64,000 nucleotides of DNA from an uncultured Anaerobutyricum sp. (GTDB lineage Bacteria; Bacillota; Clostridia; Lachnospirales; Lachnospiraceae), in assembly GCF_934307085.1 (NCBI RefSeq), contig NZ_CAKRCF010000003.1:1-64000 (forward strand). The letters are read 5' to 3'. The position numbers and the translations under genes were made by a program. The notes beneath the pieces were generated by a model. That model was given only the letters and a program-made list of their open reading frames with translations. It made no database searches and had not been told where the DNA came from. The first letter of the stretch is position 1, and each line of letters begins with the position of its first letter. This document shows positions 42,909 through 52,284 of this stretch, one piece after another.

Positions 42909-43553
42909 CTACCTGTCGTCTTCAATTGTCCCATTCACAAGGAACGGCTTTACAAGTTTCTCCCATTCGTATTCCCACAGTGTTTTCGAACCTTTCGGAG
43001 TATCTTCCTGGCGTCCCATAAACTGGCTCAGGAGTACTCCGTGTTCTTTCCACGCTTTTCCATCTGTAGCAACGTTTAAAATAACTGGCTGCAGATTATC
43101 CATTGTGTGGGCAAAACGGGATTCTGGTGTGTTTTTTGCTTCAAATTCTTCCCAGAGTGCCTTTAATTTTATGCCCTGGTCTTCTGGCAAAAGTCCATAC
43201 AGTCTTTCAGCTGCTTTTTGTTCTCTTGCCGTCTGCGTCTTTTTACCTTCTTCATCATAGGCATAAGTATCTCCTGCATCAATTTCTACCACATCGTGGA
43301 ATAACACCATCGTCATTGTTTTTAAAACATCAATTTTTTCATTGGCATACTCCGACAAGAGAAGCGTCATTAATGCCAGATGCCATGCATGCTCTGCATC
43401 ATTTTCCTTACGCTGTCCATCAGAGAGGTACGTCTGTCTTCCAATAAATTTTTCTTTATCCATCTCCCTGATAAAGTTTATTTGTCTTTCAAGACGTTCG
43501 GAATTTACCTGATGCTCAGGCTGCTGTTTTGATAATTCTTTTTCTGTACTCAT
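42909..43553 (-). CDS. HD-domain hydrolase (YfbR-like nucleotidase family)
   Basis: About 214 residues. The metal-binding HD pattern is complete: His in DAEHAWHLALM, the His-Asp pair in VLFHDVVEIDAGDTYAYD and a downstream Asp in HTMDNLQPV. The family includes 5'-deoxynucleotidases and other phosphohydrolases; the substrate is not known. The start is uncertain between ATG 43553 (chosen) and ATG 43580, neither with a strong ribosome site. It is monocistronic, 43 bp after the subtilisin gene, and is followed by a hairpin element. Confidence 0.82.
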   Translation of the reverse strand: MSTEKELSKQQPEHQVNSERLERQINFIREMDKEKFIGRQTYLSDGQRKENDAEHAWHLALMTLLLSEYANEKIDVLKTMTMVLFHDVVEIDAGDTYAYDEEGKKTQTAREQKAAERLYGLLPEDQGIKLKALWEEFEAKNTPESRFAHTMDNLQPVILNVATDGKAWKEHGVLLSQFMGRQEDTPKGSKTLWEYEWEKLVKPFLVNGTIEDDR

Positions 43554-43596
43554 TTTTATCTTCTTTCTTCGATAATCCATTCTGCCCGGATTTCTT

Positions 43597-45618
43597 TTAA
43601 TGAATCTGTACCTTCTTTATATTAGACCACTTAGACCATGCTTTTGTACTGCCATTCTTATAACAATAACGTACTTTAAAATAATATGTCTTTTTCTCTA
43701 ATTTCTTTGTTTTTAAACTACTGTCTTTTCGGCTGGCAGAAATCTTTCTGGCATTCTTAAATTGTAAGTTTGCAGCATATTTTACCTGATAAAATGTAAC
43801 ACCAGACTTTTTCTTCCAGTAAACAGCAACTTCCTTTCCGGCAGTCTGTTTTGCCCTGATTTCTGTCAATGTGTTAAGACGATATGTATTTTTAACGCTG
43901 CTGCCTTTTCCAAAAACACCATTGTTATATGGACGCACCTTATAATAATATCTCTTACCCTGTTTTACTTTTCGATCTATATAAGAAGTCTGCCCTGATG
44001 AAACCACTGTAAGCTTTGTCCATGTTCCCTGTTCACTTCTTCTGTACACATAATATGACGCAGCTCCATATGCTCGCTTCCAACTTACTTTAATTCCCTG
44101 ATTCACATTAGATACAGAGTTGAGTGCTGGTCGTAAAATTACTATGTACTTCTTATTCGAAATCCCCTTATCAAATAACTTTGTTAAAATCGGGCAGCCC
44201 CAGCCATAGTAATTATCCTTTCCTTTTGGTCCAAGATCTCTGCTGTATAACTTAAGTTCCCGACACACACCATCTACAGACAAATTTGGCTGTATCATTT
44301 TTAAATAGGCAATTGCCGCGGTAATATGTGGTGCTGCCATAGAAGTTCCTGACATCGAAATCAACCCACCTTTATAGTTTGCACTAACAATGCCTGTTCC
44401 TGGTGCCGTAAAATCAACACCTTTTCCCCGATTAGAATAACTCGCAATCTTCTGGCTTGAATTAATAGCTGTAACACATATTGTTTTATCATAGCAGGCT
44501 GGATAGCAGTAACTGATATCCACTCCCGAACTTCCATTCTCTCCATTACCCGCCGCACAGGAAACAGGAATTCCGCGTTCATAAGCCTTATCAATCACTT
44601 TGTTAAGTGAATCATACAAGATGGCATATTCATCAATAAATCCCATACTCAGATTTATTACATCCGCTCTCTGACTGACTGCATATTGTATCGCTGCTCT
44701 TATGGTAGCTAGAGATGCCCTTCCTTCACTATCTGATACTCTTAGCACCAGAAGCTCTACATTTGCAGGCGTTGCATCTGCAATAATGCCACTTACATGC
44801 GTTCCATGACCAAATACATCTTTTATATTTTTATTATTTCCAAAAAAATTATAGCTCTTTGCTGAAATAGTTCTTCCTTTAAATAATGTATTTGATGAAT
44901 TGATTCCTGTATCTACTATGGCAACTGTTACCTTTCTCATATAACCTTTTACCGGAGCTTCTTTCTTTAACTGATTCATTCCCATGTAGTCATTCCCCCA
45001 GGAATAAGAATATTCTCCATCCTGTTCTTCCTGAGAAAGAGGCAGCCCCATTGTCGTATTATCTACCGTAACTACCATATCCGGATAGCAAGAATCATAA
45101 CCTTTTTTCAATTGTTCAAAAGCTTCCTTTGTCTGTTCTTCTGAATTATACTGTAAAATCGTCTCATGATCCATCTGATTTACATAAATATCACTCGCAC
45201 CATACGTATCTTTTACTACATCACTTTCTACAATAAGACGTTTTGTCTGATATGGTGCTGTTACCTCTAAATCTCCGTCTTCATTCTTCTCCACCTCGTA
45301 AACTCCATCCTGTTTATCAAGGTAATTATTCAGTGCGGCTTCGGATCTGGTTATCTTTTCCGCCTTAGAACCACTTATATCAAACTCTTCAGAAACAAGT
45401 TCATCCTTCCCGTCCTTCTCCATTGCATCTGAATTCGGGGTAATGACCATCTTTTCAAAATAATCATCTTCCCACGTATCTGCCACTAATTTAGATATCT
45501 GCTTATAATCAGTAACATTGTGCTGTTCACCAGATATTTCTGCTGCATTTGAAATATGGAAAGAAAAAAATACACACAATATACAAATCATCGTTGTAGC
45601 TGTTGTTTTTTTCCACAT
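43597..45618 (-). CDS. secreted subtilisin-like serine protease (S8) with fibronectin type III tail
   Basis: A 673-residue exported protease. The signal peptide (MICILCVFFSFHISNA) is followed by an acidic pro-region (to about 205) and an S8 catalytic domain with Asp in VAIVDTG, His in FGHGTHVSG and Ser in SGTSMAAPHITAAI. Two fibronectin type III-like modules (about 490-670) end in the Lys-rich pattern KTYYFKVRYCY. ATG 45618 has GGAGG at eight-base spacing; a GTG nine bases upstream lies inside that site. It probably cleaves extracellular proteins. The C-terminal module resembles that of the C69 peptidase at 49930-51822. Confidence 0.9.
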   Translation of the reverse strand: MWKKTTATTMICILCVFFSFHISNAAEISGEQHNVTDYKQISKLVADTWEDDYFEKMVITPNSDAMEKDGKDELVSEEFDISGSKAEKITRSEAALNNYLDKQDGVYEVEKNEDGDLEVTAPYQTKRLIVESDVVKDTYGASDIYVNQMDHETILQYNSEEQTKEAFEQLKKGYDSCYPDMVVTVDNTTMGLPLSQEEQDGEYSYSWGNDYMGMNQLKKEAPVKGYMRKVTVAIVDTGINSSNTLFKGRTISAKSYNFFGNNKNIKDVFGHGTHVSGIIADATPANVELLVLRVSDSEGRASLATIRAAIQYAVSQRADVINLSMGFIDEYAILYDSLNKVIDKAYERGIPVSCAAGNGENGSSGVDISYCYPACYDKTICVTAINSSQKIASYSNRGKGVDFTAPGTGIVSANYKGGLISMSGTSMAAPHITAAIAYLKMIQPNLSVDGVCRELKLYSRDLGPKGKDNYYGWGCPILTKLFDKGISNKKYIVILRPALNSVSNVNQGIKVSWKRAYGAASYYVYRRSEQGTWTKLTVVSSGQTSYIDRKVKQGKRYYYKVRPYNNGVFGKGSSVKNTYRLNTLTEIRAKQTAGKEVAVYWKKKSGVTFYQVKYAANLQFKNARKISASRKDSSLKTKKLEKKTYYFKVRYCYKNGSTKAWSKWSNIKKVQIH

Positions 45619-45648
45619 ATTGTTCACCTCCGGGGGATATTTCCCTGT

Positions 45649-46626
45649 CTATAACACTCCCACCTCACGAAAAAGAGTATTTATTATCGCCTGATATTCC
45701 GTAACTGTCTTTGCCTTCTTGATCTTCCTCCCATATCTCTCACCTTCTGGAAAAAATGAAATCATATAAGACCATACTTCTTTCAACTTAAATAAAACAT
45801 TCCTTCCTCCTGACATAATATGCTCATAACCATAGCATAACTCGTCAAGGAAGGCCTTCCAGCGTGCATAATCGAGTTCATTTTCCAGTGAAGAATTTCC
45901 AACTACTTCTTTACTAAAAAACTCCGTAAGCTGTGGATTTGCAATCATCCCTCTTCCAAACATAACCGCTTTCAATTCAGGAAACTGTTCCTGTACCTTT
46001 TTTATATCTGCTGGCTGAAACAAATCTCCGTTATAACATACTGGATGATTACTTGTAGCAATTCCTTTTGCAAATGCCTGATGATTTACCGGCTTTTTAT
46101 AGTAGTCCTCTCTCACTCTTGCATGGAGAATCACCTCGGAGATTGGAAACTTATTATAAAGTTCCATCAATGCAATGATTTCTTCTGGGTTCTCCATTCC
46201 AAGCCTTGTCTTTACCGATATCTCCACATTCACTTTGGAAAATACTTCTTCAAAAAAGCTTTCTAATCCTTCTAAATCTGAGAGAAATCCACTTCCCTTT
46301 TTCTTGGAAACTACAGTACCTGACGGGCATCCCAGATTAAGATTCACTTCTTTATATCCAAGTTCTTCCATCATTCCTGCCACCTTTATGAAATCTTCTG
46401 CCTTATTTGTCAGAATCTGTGGTACAACAGGAATATTCTGATTATGCTCTGGCAAAATATCATTTTTCTCTCTGGTATTTAAACCTTTTTTCGGCTTTGG
46501 TGTCACAAATGGAGTAAAATATTTATCCACTCCTTTAAAAAACTGATGATGTGCATTGCGGTAAATATATCCGGTAATTCCTTCAAGAGGTGCAGCATAG
46601 CACTGCACCCTTCTCTGCTGTTCCAC
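45649..46626 (-). CDS. tRNA-dihydrouridine synthase
   Basis: A 325-residue FMN-dependent TIM-barrel enzyme. It begins YAAPLEGITGYIYRN, has the catalytic-cysteine motif LNLGCPSGTVVSKKKGSGFL, and SVKTRLGMENPEE near residue 140. It reduces uridine in the tRNA D-loop. The start is a GTG that overlaps the pepD TAG stop by one base (TAGTG), so translation is coupled. Which Dus class it belongs to is not certain. Confidence 0.92.
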   Translation of the reverse strand: MEQQRRVQCYAAPLEGITGYIYRNAHHQFFKGVDKYFTPFVTPKPKKGLNTREKNDILPEHNQNIPVVPQILTNKAEDFIKVAGMMEELGYKEVNLNLGCPSGTVVSKKKGSGFLSDLEGLESFFEEVFSKVNVEISVKTRLGMENPEEIIALMELYNKFPISEVILHARVREDYYKKPVNHQAFAKGIATSNHPVCYNGDLFQPADIKKVQEQFPELKAVMFGRGMIANPQLTEFFSKEVVGNSSLENELDYARWKAFLDELCYGYEHIMSGGRNVLFKLKEVWSYMISFFPEGERYGRKIKKAKTVTEYQAIINTLFREVGVL

Positions 46627-48095
46627 TATTTAAGCCTCTTTAATACTTCTACTGTATACTCATAAATTCTCTTTGTGCTTGAAATAGAAAGACGTTCCTG
46701 TGGTGTATGAATATCAAAAATATCCGGGCCATAGGATACACAGTCAAGTCCTGGCATTTTTTCTGAGAACAATCCACACTCAACTCCGGCATGGATTACT
46801 TCCATTACAGGCTCTTTTTTATACATTTCACGATAAGTATCGCCCATCAGGGTACGAAGCTTAGAATCTTCTACATACTCCCATGCAGGATAATCGCTGG
46901 AACGATTTACTTTACCGCCAAGACTTTCTGTCAGACATACGAGTCTGTCATACAATTCCTCCTTCTCACTTGCCACACTGCTTCGTACAGAGAATGTAAG
47001 AGAAACTTTATCTTCTTTTGTCGCTAAAATTCCAGGATTTAAGGATGTCTGCACAAGTCCCTCCATATCCTGGCTCATCTTCTGTACTCCCCATGGGAAA
47101 GTACGAAGTGCTGAAACCACTGCATTACCACATTCTTCTGTCATCGGAAGAATGCCCTCCACGCTAGTTGCATCTTCTGTAGAAAGCTCTAAAAATCCTT
47201 CAATAGCCATATTCGCATCTGTCTTATGATATTCTTTAGAAATAATATCCTGCTGCTCTTTTAAAATATCCATAAATTCTTCTTCCTGCCCTGGTGCAAG
47301 CATAAGAATCGCTCTTGAACTTCTCGTAATCGCATTATCCTTTAATCCGCCATCCACACAAACTACCGTGTAATCCGTCTTTTTCTTTAATGCATAAAGA
47401 ACTCTTCCAAGAATAACATTTGCATTCGCTCCCTGCTTCTGAATCTCCACACCAGAGTGACCACCTGTCACACCATTTACATGAACAGAAACCAGCTTGC
47501 CTCCCCAGCGTCTTCTATCTGCAGGGAATACACATTCCACCATCATACCACCTGCACAGCCTACAAGGAAATGTCCCTCATTCTCAGAATCAAGGTTAAG
47601 CATAAGACGAGACTTTAAAGAAGAGCAGTCCATTGCCACTGCACCGAGCATACCAATCTCTTCATCTACAGTAAATACAGCCTCAATTGGCGGATGCTCT
47701 AATGTATCATCGTCAAGAATTGCAAGTGCCATCGCTACTGCGATTCCGTCATCTCCACCTAATGTTGTTCCTTCAGCATAGATGTAATCGCCATCGATTG
47801 CCAGAGATAATCCATCTTTTTCAAAATCAATCGTACAATCTTTTTCCTTTTCACAGACCATATCTAAATGCCCCTGAATAATCACAGGCTTAGAATTCTC
47901 ATATCCCTTAGAACCACTTTTTAAAATAATAATATTATTACTGGAATCCTGATGATAAGCCAAACCTCTCTCCTTTGCAAAATTCACACAATAATCGCTG
48001 ATTGCTTTTGTATTCTGTGAACCATGTGGAATATTACAAAGCTCCTCAAAATAATAAAAAACTTTTTCTGGTACTAAATTATCTAAAACTCTCAT
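46626..48095 (-). CDS. pepD: aminoacyl-histidine dipeptidase PepD (M20C)
   Basis: A 489-residue zinc dipeptidase of the M20C group. Metal-site motifs are VIIQGHLDMVCEK, GGDDGIAVAM, DEEIGMLGA and HAGVECGLF; VTGGHSGVEI marks the dimerisation insert. It hydrolyses Xaa-His and other dipeptides in the cytosol. A strong AGGAGGATTTATA precedes the ATG. It has its own promoter and a leader hairpin, and leads a two-gene operon with the dus gene. Confidence 0.95.
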   Translation of the reverse strand: MRVLDNLVPEKVFYYFEELCNIPHGSQNTKAISDYCVNFAKERGLAYHQDSSNNIIILKSGSKGYENSKPVIIQGHLDMVCEKEKDCTIDFEKDGLSLAIDGDYIYAEGTTLGGDDGIAVAMALAILDDDTLEHPPIEAVFTVDEEIGMLGAVAMDCSSLKSRLMLNLDSENEGHFLVGCAGGMMVECVFPADRRRWGGKLVSVHVNGVTGGHSGVEIQKQGANANVILGRVLYALKKKTDYTVVCVDGGLKDNAITRSSRAILMLAPGQEEEFMDILKEQQDIISKEYHKTDANMAIEGFLELSTEDATSVEGILPMTEECGNAVVSALRTFPWGVQKMSQDMEGLVQTSLNPGILATKEDKVSLTFSVRSSVASEKEELYDRLVCLTESLGGKVNRSSDYPAWEYVEDSKLRTLMGDTYREMYKKEPVMEVIHAGVECGLFSEKMPGLDCVSYGPDIFDIHTPQERLSISSTKRIYEYTVEVLKRLK

Positions 48096-48112
48096 TATAA
48101 ATCCTCCTGCAT

Positions 48113-48167
48113 TGCCGGAATTTTTCCTTATTAGCGGATACTATCTGTTAAAAATTCTACTCCGGCA
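48113..48167 (-). promoter_or_regulatory. leader hairpin of pepD
   Basis: Minus-strand GCCGGAGTAGAATTTTT pairs with AAAAATTCCGGC near the predicted transcript 5' end, with a 3-nt bulge. It lies between the promoter and the ribosome site and could protect the mRNA or tune initiation. Confidence 0.4.
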
Positions 48168-48178
48168 TATTAATTTTT

Positions 48179-48207
48179 ATTATACCCTATATCCTGCTTT
48201 TTCGCAA
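48179..48207 (-). promoter_or_regulatory. putative sigma-A promoter of pepD-dus
   Basis: Minus-strand TTGCGA (48202-48207) and a perfect TATAAT (48179-48184) are separated by 17 bp, about 85 bp upstream of pepD. Confidence 0.6.
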
Positions 48208-48370
48208 TTTGTATCTTACTGTAATCATCATTTTCTTTCCTTTTATATTATCCTTTTTATATCGCATTCATAATCATCCTCACTTACAAACACACTCCGC
48301 TTCCTTACTCCAGATTTATAAGACGCAATCTATTTTTTCTCAATTTTATCTTTTCCATATCCTGTTTGTC

Positions 48371-48399
48371 TTGTCTTTGTAAAAAGAACCAGCTATACT
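48371..48399 (+). promoter_or_regulatory. putative sigma-A promoter of trmO
   Basis: TTGTCT and TATACT are separated by 17 bp, about 40 bp before the trmO start. The pepD/trmO gap (48096-48436) holds only these divergent promoters and the pepD leader. Confidence 0.6.
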
Positions 48400-48436
48400 A
48401 TTAACATAACATTTAAGAATTTAAAGGATTTTTATT

Positions 48437-49201
48437 ATGGAACACACAAAAAAAACTTATGACAAATCAACAACAAATTTCCCTATAGATGAACACACTA
48501 CATCTGACTATCTGTCCTTAAAACCAATCGCTCACATTCACTCTGATTTTTCAGAAAAGTTTGGTATTCCACGCCAGAGTGGTCTTGTCGATACCTTACA
48601 GGCAAAAATAATATTTACAGAAGAATTTCGTAATGAATACTGCTGCCGCGGAATCGAAGAATTCTCCCATCTCTGGCTTATCTGGGGTTTTTCCAAAAAC
48701 CAACGTGATAAATGGACGCCTACTGTTCGCCCTCCAAGACTCGGAGGCAACAAACGAAAAGGAGTCTTTGCAAGTCGGGCACCATTCCGTCCAAACCCAC
48801 TCGGACTCTCTTCTGTCCGTCTGGACAAATATATTGCCAATACTCCTAATGGTCCTGTTCTTTACATTTCCGGCGCAGATTTATTAGACGGCACTCCAAT
48901 TTATGATATCAAGCCTTATCTTTCCTTTACAGATTCTCATCAGGAAGCCACTGGCAGCTTTTCCACAAAAGCATTAGAACACCGACTTATTGTACACTGT
49001 ACAGAAGATTTACTGCACGTTGTGCCAATAGAAAAAAGGCTGTCTCTCTTAGACTGCCTCTCTCTTGATCCCCGTCCTTCCTACCAGCACGACTCAGAAC
49101 GCATCTATGGTATGAAGTACGCAGGTTTCGATATTCACTTTAAAGTTACTGCCAATGATCTTTTTGTTACAGAAATTATTTCTTCTCGCGAAATACAATA
49201 A
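48437..49201 (+). CDS. trmO: tRNA (t6A37) N6-methyltransferase TrmO/TsaA family
   Basis: A 254-residue protein of the TrmO (UPF0066/TsaA) family, which uses S-adenosylmethionine to methylate t6A at position 37 of a threonine tRNA. SRAPFRPNPLGLSSVRLDK and LDGTPIYDIKPYLSF are the family signatures, and IEEFSHLWLIW lies before them. The C-terminal domain (about 170-254) is present, giving the full length. AAAGGATTTTTATT precedes the ATG. Its 3' end overlaps the convergent gtrA-like gene by 26 bp. Confidence 0.9.
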   Translation: MEHTKKTYDKSTTNFPIDEHTTSDYLSLKPIAHIHSDFSEKFGIPRQSGLVDTLQAKIIFTEEFRNEYCCRGIEEFSHLWLIWGFSKNQRDKWTPTVRPPRLGGNKRKGVFASRAPFRPNPLGLSSVRLDKYIANTPNGPVLYISGADLLDGTPIYDIKPYLSFTDSHQEATGSFSTKALEHRLIVHCTEDLLHVVPIEKRLSLLDCLSLDPRPSYQHDSERIYGMKYAGFDIHFKVTANDLFVTEIISSREIQ

Positions 49202-49643
49202 GCTTACTGATAATATAATTTAATACAAGTACTATAAACTGCGCTGCAATCTTTACCAAAATACTATTGAAGTGCAGTTTATTAATAAAAATAAATAAAA
49301 TCACTTCTTCTAAAACTAAGGTAAATAAACGTCCTCCAAAGAAATGTATCATTTCTGAAAACAATTCTCCTATTCCGTATGTCTGCGCACTAAAAACCCA
49401 AATCTTATTCGTCACATACGCAAATAACACTGCCAAAATCCATGAAATAATATTTGCCACAAGCGGATCAATATGTAACACCACATCACAATAGCTATAC
49501 GAACCAATACTAATCACTGTCGTTAGTCCACCAAAAAATAAATATAATAAAACTTCTTTATACTTCTGATAAAAGTCCTCAAAAATATTAAGAACTGGAA
49601 GTTCCATAATCCTGTCAAAAATATCTTTTTCTTTCTTCTTCAT
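49176..49643 (-). CDS. GtrA-family membrane protein
   Basis: A 155-residue protein with four membrane helices (about residues 25-150) matching GtrA: YLFFGGLTTVISIGSY, SWILAVLFAYVTNKIWVF and NYIISKLIVF. GtrA proteins help move lipid-linked sugars or act in cell-surface polysaccharide synthesis. ATG 49643 (MKKKEKDIFD) has GGAG four bases upstream; longer frames into the hairpin region are not supported. No glycosyltransferase neighbour is present. Confidence 0.85.
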   Translation of the reverse strand: MKKKEKDIFDRIMELPVLNIFEDFYQKYKEVLLYLFFGGLTTVISIGSYSYCDVVLHIDPLVANIISWILAVLFAYVTNKIWVFSAQTYGIGELFSEMIHFFGGRLFTLVLEEVILFIFINKLHFNSILVKIAAQFIVLVLNYIISKLIVFREKK

Positions 49644-49737
49644 TCTTCTCCACCATTTTATAAATATGTAGTACATCTGTGGAATAATAACATAAGATTT
49701 TAATTCTTTCAAGAGTAAGACACGAAATCTGAAACAC

Positions 49738-49834
49738 AAAAAAGAATTAGCCGATGTAACCCTCGTGGAAACAGCGGACGATGAATGGACATCCTTTTCT
49801 GCCACGACTAATATACATCTGCTAATTCTTTTTT
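49738..49834. repeat. imperfect long hairpin between gtrA-like and C69 genes
   Basis: Outer arms AAAAAAGAATTAGC (49738-49751) and GCTAATTCTTTTTT (49821-49834) pair perfectly, continuing with GATGTA/TACATC after a mismatch and CTCGTGG with CCACGA. It does not carry the core motifs of the type I/II elements. Confidence 0.7.
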
Positions 49835-49856
49835 AATGAGAATCTTACCAGCTCAT

Positions 49857-49915
49857 GTTTGAAAAACACTTTCTGCAAGATGTGCGTTACAATTTGCAGA
49901 AATGATTTTTCAAAC
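49857..49915 (-). terminator. terminator-like hairpin after the C69 peptidase gene
   Basis: GTTTGAAAAA (49857-49866) pairs with TTTTTCAAAC (49906-49915) and TTCTGCAA with TTGCAGAA inside. It is 15 bp downstream of the C69 gene stop on the minus strand. Confidence 0.65.
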
Positions 49916-49929
49916 ACCCATTTCTTTTA

Positions 49930-51822
49930 CTACTTCTTAATAGTAGCCTTTCTTATAAGACTCCATCTGCCATAGACTTTCTTCTTACCATCTAACTTGT
50001 AAGCTCTTGCTTTGATATAGTAAGTCTTTTTCTTTTTCAGCTTCTTGATTGTCTTTGTAAGATTCTTGGTTGTAATCTTCTTGGTTGTTTTCTTTGTAAA
50101 GTTTACAGTTGTTGCGTAAACAATTTCATAACCTTTTGCTTCTTTTACTTTTTTCAGTGTAACTTTTATTTTTTTACCTTTTAACGCTTTTGCTCTTACC
50201 TGTACACGAGCTGGTGCAGTTACCTTCTTCTTAACTTCTGTAGAAGGTTTTACTGTATCATCTTTCTTTGCAGGAGCAGCTACCATAGATAAGTCATAAA
50301 CGATATCTTTATCAGTGATACTTGCTTCTGTATAGCTTTTTGTAGGACGATTGCTACGTTTATACTGGTTGTATAACTGTACGTCTTTTGCTTCTGAATA
50401 TAATGTCTTTGCAAAGCCAAGTGTTTCATCACCTATAGCGATACCAAGATTTGTTGCATAATATTCTAAGTTGGCTTTATCTGTGTTATAAACTTTGAGC
50501 ATCTGTTTGTCTACATTTTTCTGAAGACTTTCCATCTTGTTCATGTAAGAGTCATAAAAAGCAGCAACTCCTGGTCTGTAAAGAGTTCTGTTATCCCCTT
50601 CTTCACATAAATATCCTACATTTCTAAACGCCCAGTAAGCTGAATCTGCATTATATTTTAAAGCTTCCATCTTATAAGCTTTAGAAGTATCTGTTAAAAG
50701 AGCTCCATAAAATGGTACAAATACAGAACAATCCGCATTAGCCATACATACCCACTGTACTGTAGCAAGCTCTGTTGGCATAGAAGAATTAATCTGGAAA
50801 ATATGACATTCTGCTGTACTTGGAGTTCCAATCACACGTGTAATATCTCTTCCAAATTCCATATCCTCATAACGGTATCCTGCTAATTTATATAACTTTT
50901 CTACTGTTACGTTATTACAGTCAATAAACATATCCTGATAATCAGCATCATAGATTTCTGTATTATCTTTTCCACTTAAAAGATACTGGCCTCCACGAAT
51001 TCTGTCTGCATTACCGGCTGCATATCCTGGTGCATAGGAAAGCTTAACATTGATGTCTCCATCTTTTACTGCTTCTTTATAGAAATTATTCTCTTTCGCA
51101 AAATTAATTAAATTCTTAGATGCGATTACGTTCTCTGTATCCTTTGTATTAACATCTCCGATAGCAAAACAGTTTGGAATTACCGCTGCTTTATTGGAAG
51201 GCATTTTGATTGCACAATAATTATGTCCTGTAAGAAGTTCTACATACCATACTTCATTCTTATCTGCTATGAAAAGACCATTTCCCTCTCCAGCACCATA
51301 TTTATCAACTGTGCTTGCTAAAATTTCAACACCTTCTCGTGCAGTAGATGCCTGACAAAGAACGTAGTCTGCTAAGTTCTCCTCTGTAATCCCACCCTCT
51401 GCTGTATCGTAAGCATCAATATATGGATCTGCCTCTTCAACAGTCTGTGCTACAGAAGAACTAGTAGTAGCTGACATAGATACACCTTTGCTATTCGTAC
51501 CAAACTCTCCAAAGTATCCATCATCACCTTCTGCATCACGACAGATAGTATAACGATATGTTGTCTCTACTTTAATTGGAGCCTGGAAAGTTGTCTCACC
51601 AGTCTCATCTTTATACATCGCATTCTTTCCAACATGCTTCGCTGGGATAACTTTATATACTTTATCCTTACGGGAAGAAATATCTTCTGTACGTCCATAC
51701 ATTGTTGTTCCATCTTTGGTACAATCCTTACCTACATAGTAGGATGTACATGCCTTCGCTGGTAAAGCCATAAAAAACATCATACCTACAACAGAAAGCA
51801 TTGTTAACATTAGCTTCTTCAT
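49930..51822 (-). CDS. secreted C69-family dipeptidase with fibronectin-like C-terminal module
   Basis: A 630-residue exported protein. A signal peptide ends AKA before Cys25 in CTSYYVGKDCTKDG. In C69 (PepD-A, U34) enzymes this cysteine becomes the N-terminal nucleophile after processing. TMYGRTEDIS, GVSMSATTSSS and AEGGITEENLADYVL are family motifs. The hydrolase covers about 25-500. A Lys-rich fibronectin type III-like module (about 530-630) with KTYYIKARAYKL ends the protein, like that of the secreted subtilisin. AGAGGAGAGAGAAAG precedes the ATG. It probably degrades peptides outside the membrane. Confidence 0.9.
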   Translation of the reverse strand: MKKLMLTMLSVVGMMFFMALPAKACTSYYVGKDCTKDGTTMYGRTEDISSRKDKVYKVIPAKHVGKNAMYKDETGETTFQAPIKVETTYRYTICRDAEGDDGYFGEFGTNSKGVSMSATTSSSVAQTVEEADPYIDAYDTAEGGITEENLADYVLCQASTAREGVEILASTVDKYGAGEGNGLFIADKNEVWYVELLTGHNYCAIKMPSNKAAVIPNCFAIGDVNTKDTENVIASKNLINFAKENNFYKEAVKDGDINVKLSYAPGYAAGNADRIRGGQYLLSGKDNTEIYDADYQDMFIDCNNVTVEKLYKLAGYRYEDMEFGRDITRVIGTPSTAECHIFQINSSMPTELATVQWVCMANADCSVFVPFYGALLTDTSKAYKMEALKYNADSAYWAFRNVGYLCEEGDNRTLYRPGVAAFYDSYMNKMESLQKNVDKQMLKVYNTDKANLEYYATNLGIAIGDETLGFAKTLYSEAKDVQLYNQYKRSNRPTKSYTEASITDKDIVYDLSMVAAPAKKDDTVKPSTEVKKKVTAPARVQVRAKALKGKKIKVTLKKVKEAKGYEIVYATTVNFTKKTTKKITTKNLTKTIKKLKKKKTYYIKARAYKLDGKKKVYGRWSLIRKATIKK

Positions 51823-51930
51823 CTTTCTCTCTCCTCTTCATTCAATTAACTTCCACAAAACCCTCCTAAAAATGAAAAACCATTCACATTTTTTTGCATT
51901 TTTATGTATTTTTCGCGGTCATTTTAGTAT

Positions 51931-51959
51931 AGAATAATACTATTTGAAAGATTCGTCAA
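51931..51959 (-). promoter_or_regulatory. putative sigma-A promoter of the C69 peptidase gene
   Basis: Minus-strand TTGACG (51954-51959) and TATTCT (51931-51936) are separated by 17 bp, about 110 bp before the ATG. The rest of 51823-52284 holds only this and the terminator at 52112; I see no gene. Confidence 0.5.
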
Positions 51960-52111
51960 TGTTTTCCTGCATAATTATTTATTTTTTTAATTATTTAAAC
52001 TAGCAAAGAATATGAAATCTTACTATATTTTCCCTTCAGATTTCTTTTTTTATATTTTTCTTCCATACTATAAAATAAATATCCAAATCACACTCTTCTA
52101 TCCATAAAATA

Positions 52112-52161
52112 ATAGCATGAAAAAGAAAGAACTTTTTCCAATCTTTCTTCTTCATGCTATT
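52112..52161 (-). terminator. terminator hairpin downstream of the repeat-containing envelope protein gene
   Basis: AATAGCATGAA and an inner AAGAAAGA pair with TCTTTCTT and TTCATGCTATT across a 50-bp imperfect palindrome, followed by ATTTT on the minus strand. It is 120 bp beyond the stop codon. Confidence 0.65.
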
Positions 52162-52284
52162 TACTGCACTATGTTCTCTATGAAGAACTTATCATTATTC
52201 GAAAAGGAGTATATGTGGTACTGCTGTAGCCCGCTTGCGTAGAATTGGGAACTGGCGTGTATTATAAGTTACCTATGGTACTAC

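Noticed and set aside
49644-49805. 54-residue N-terminal extension of the gtrA-like protein
   Set aside because: It runs into the hairpin region; the GtrA domain starts after MKKKEKDIFD, which has a GGAG site.
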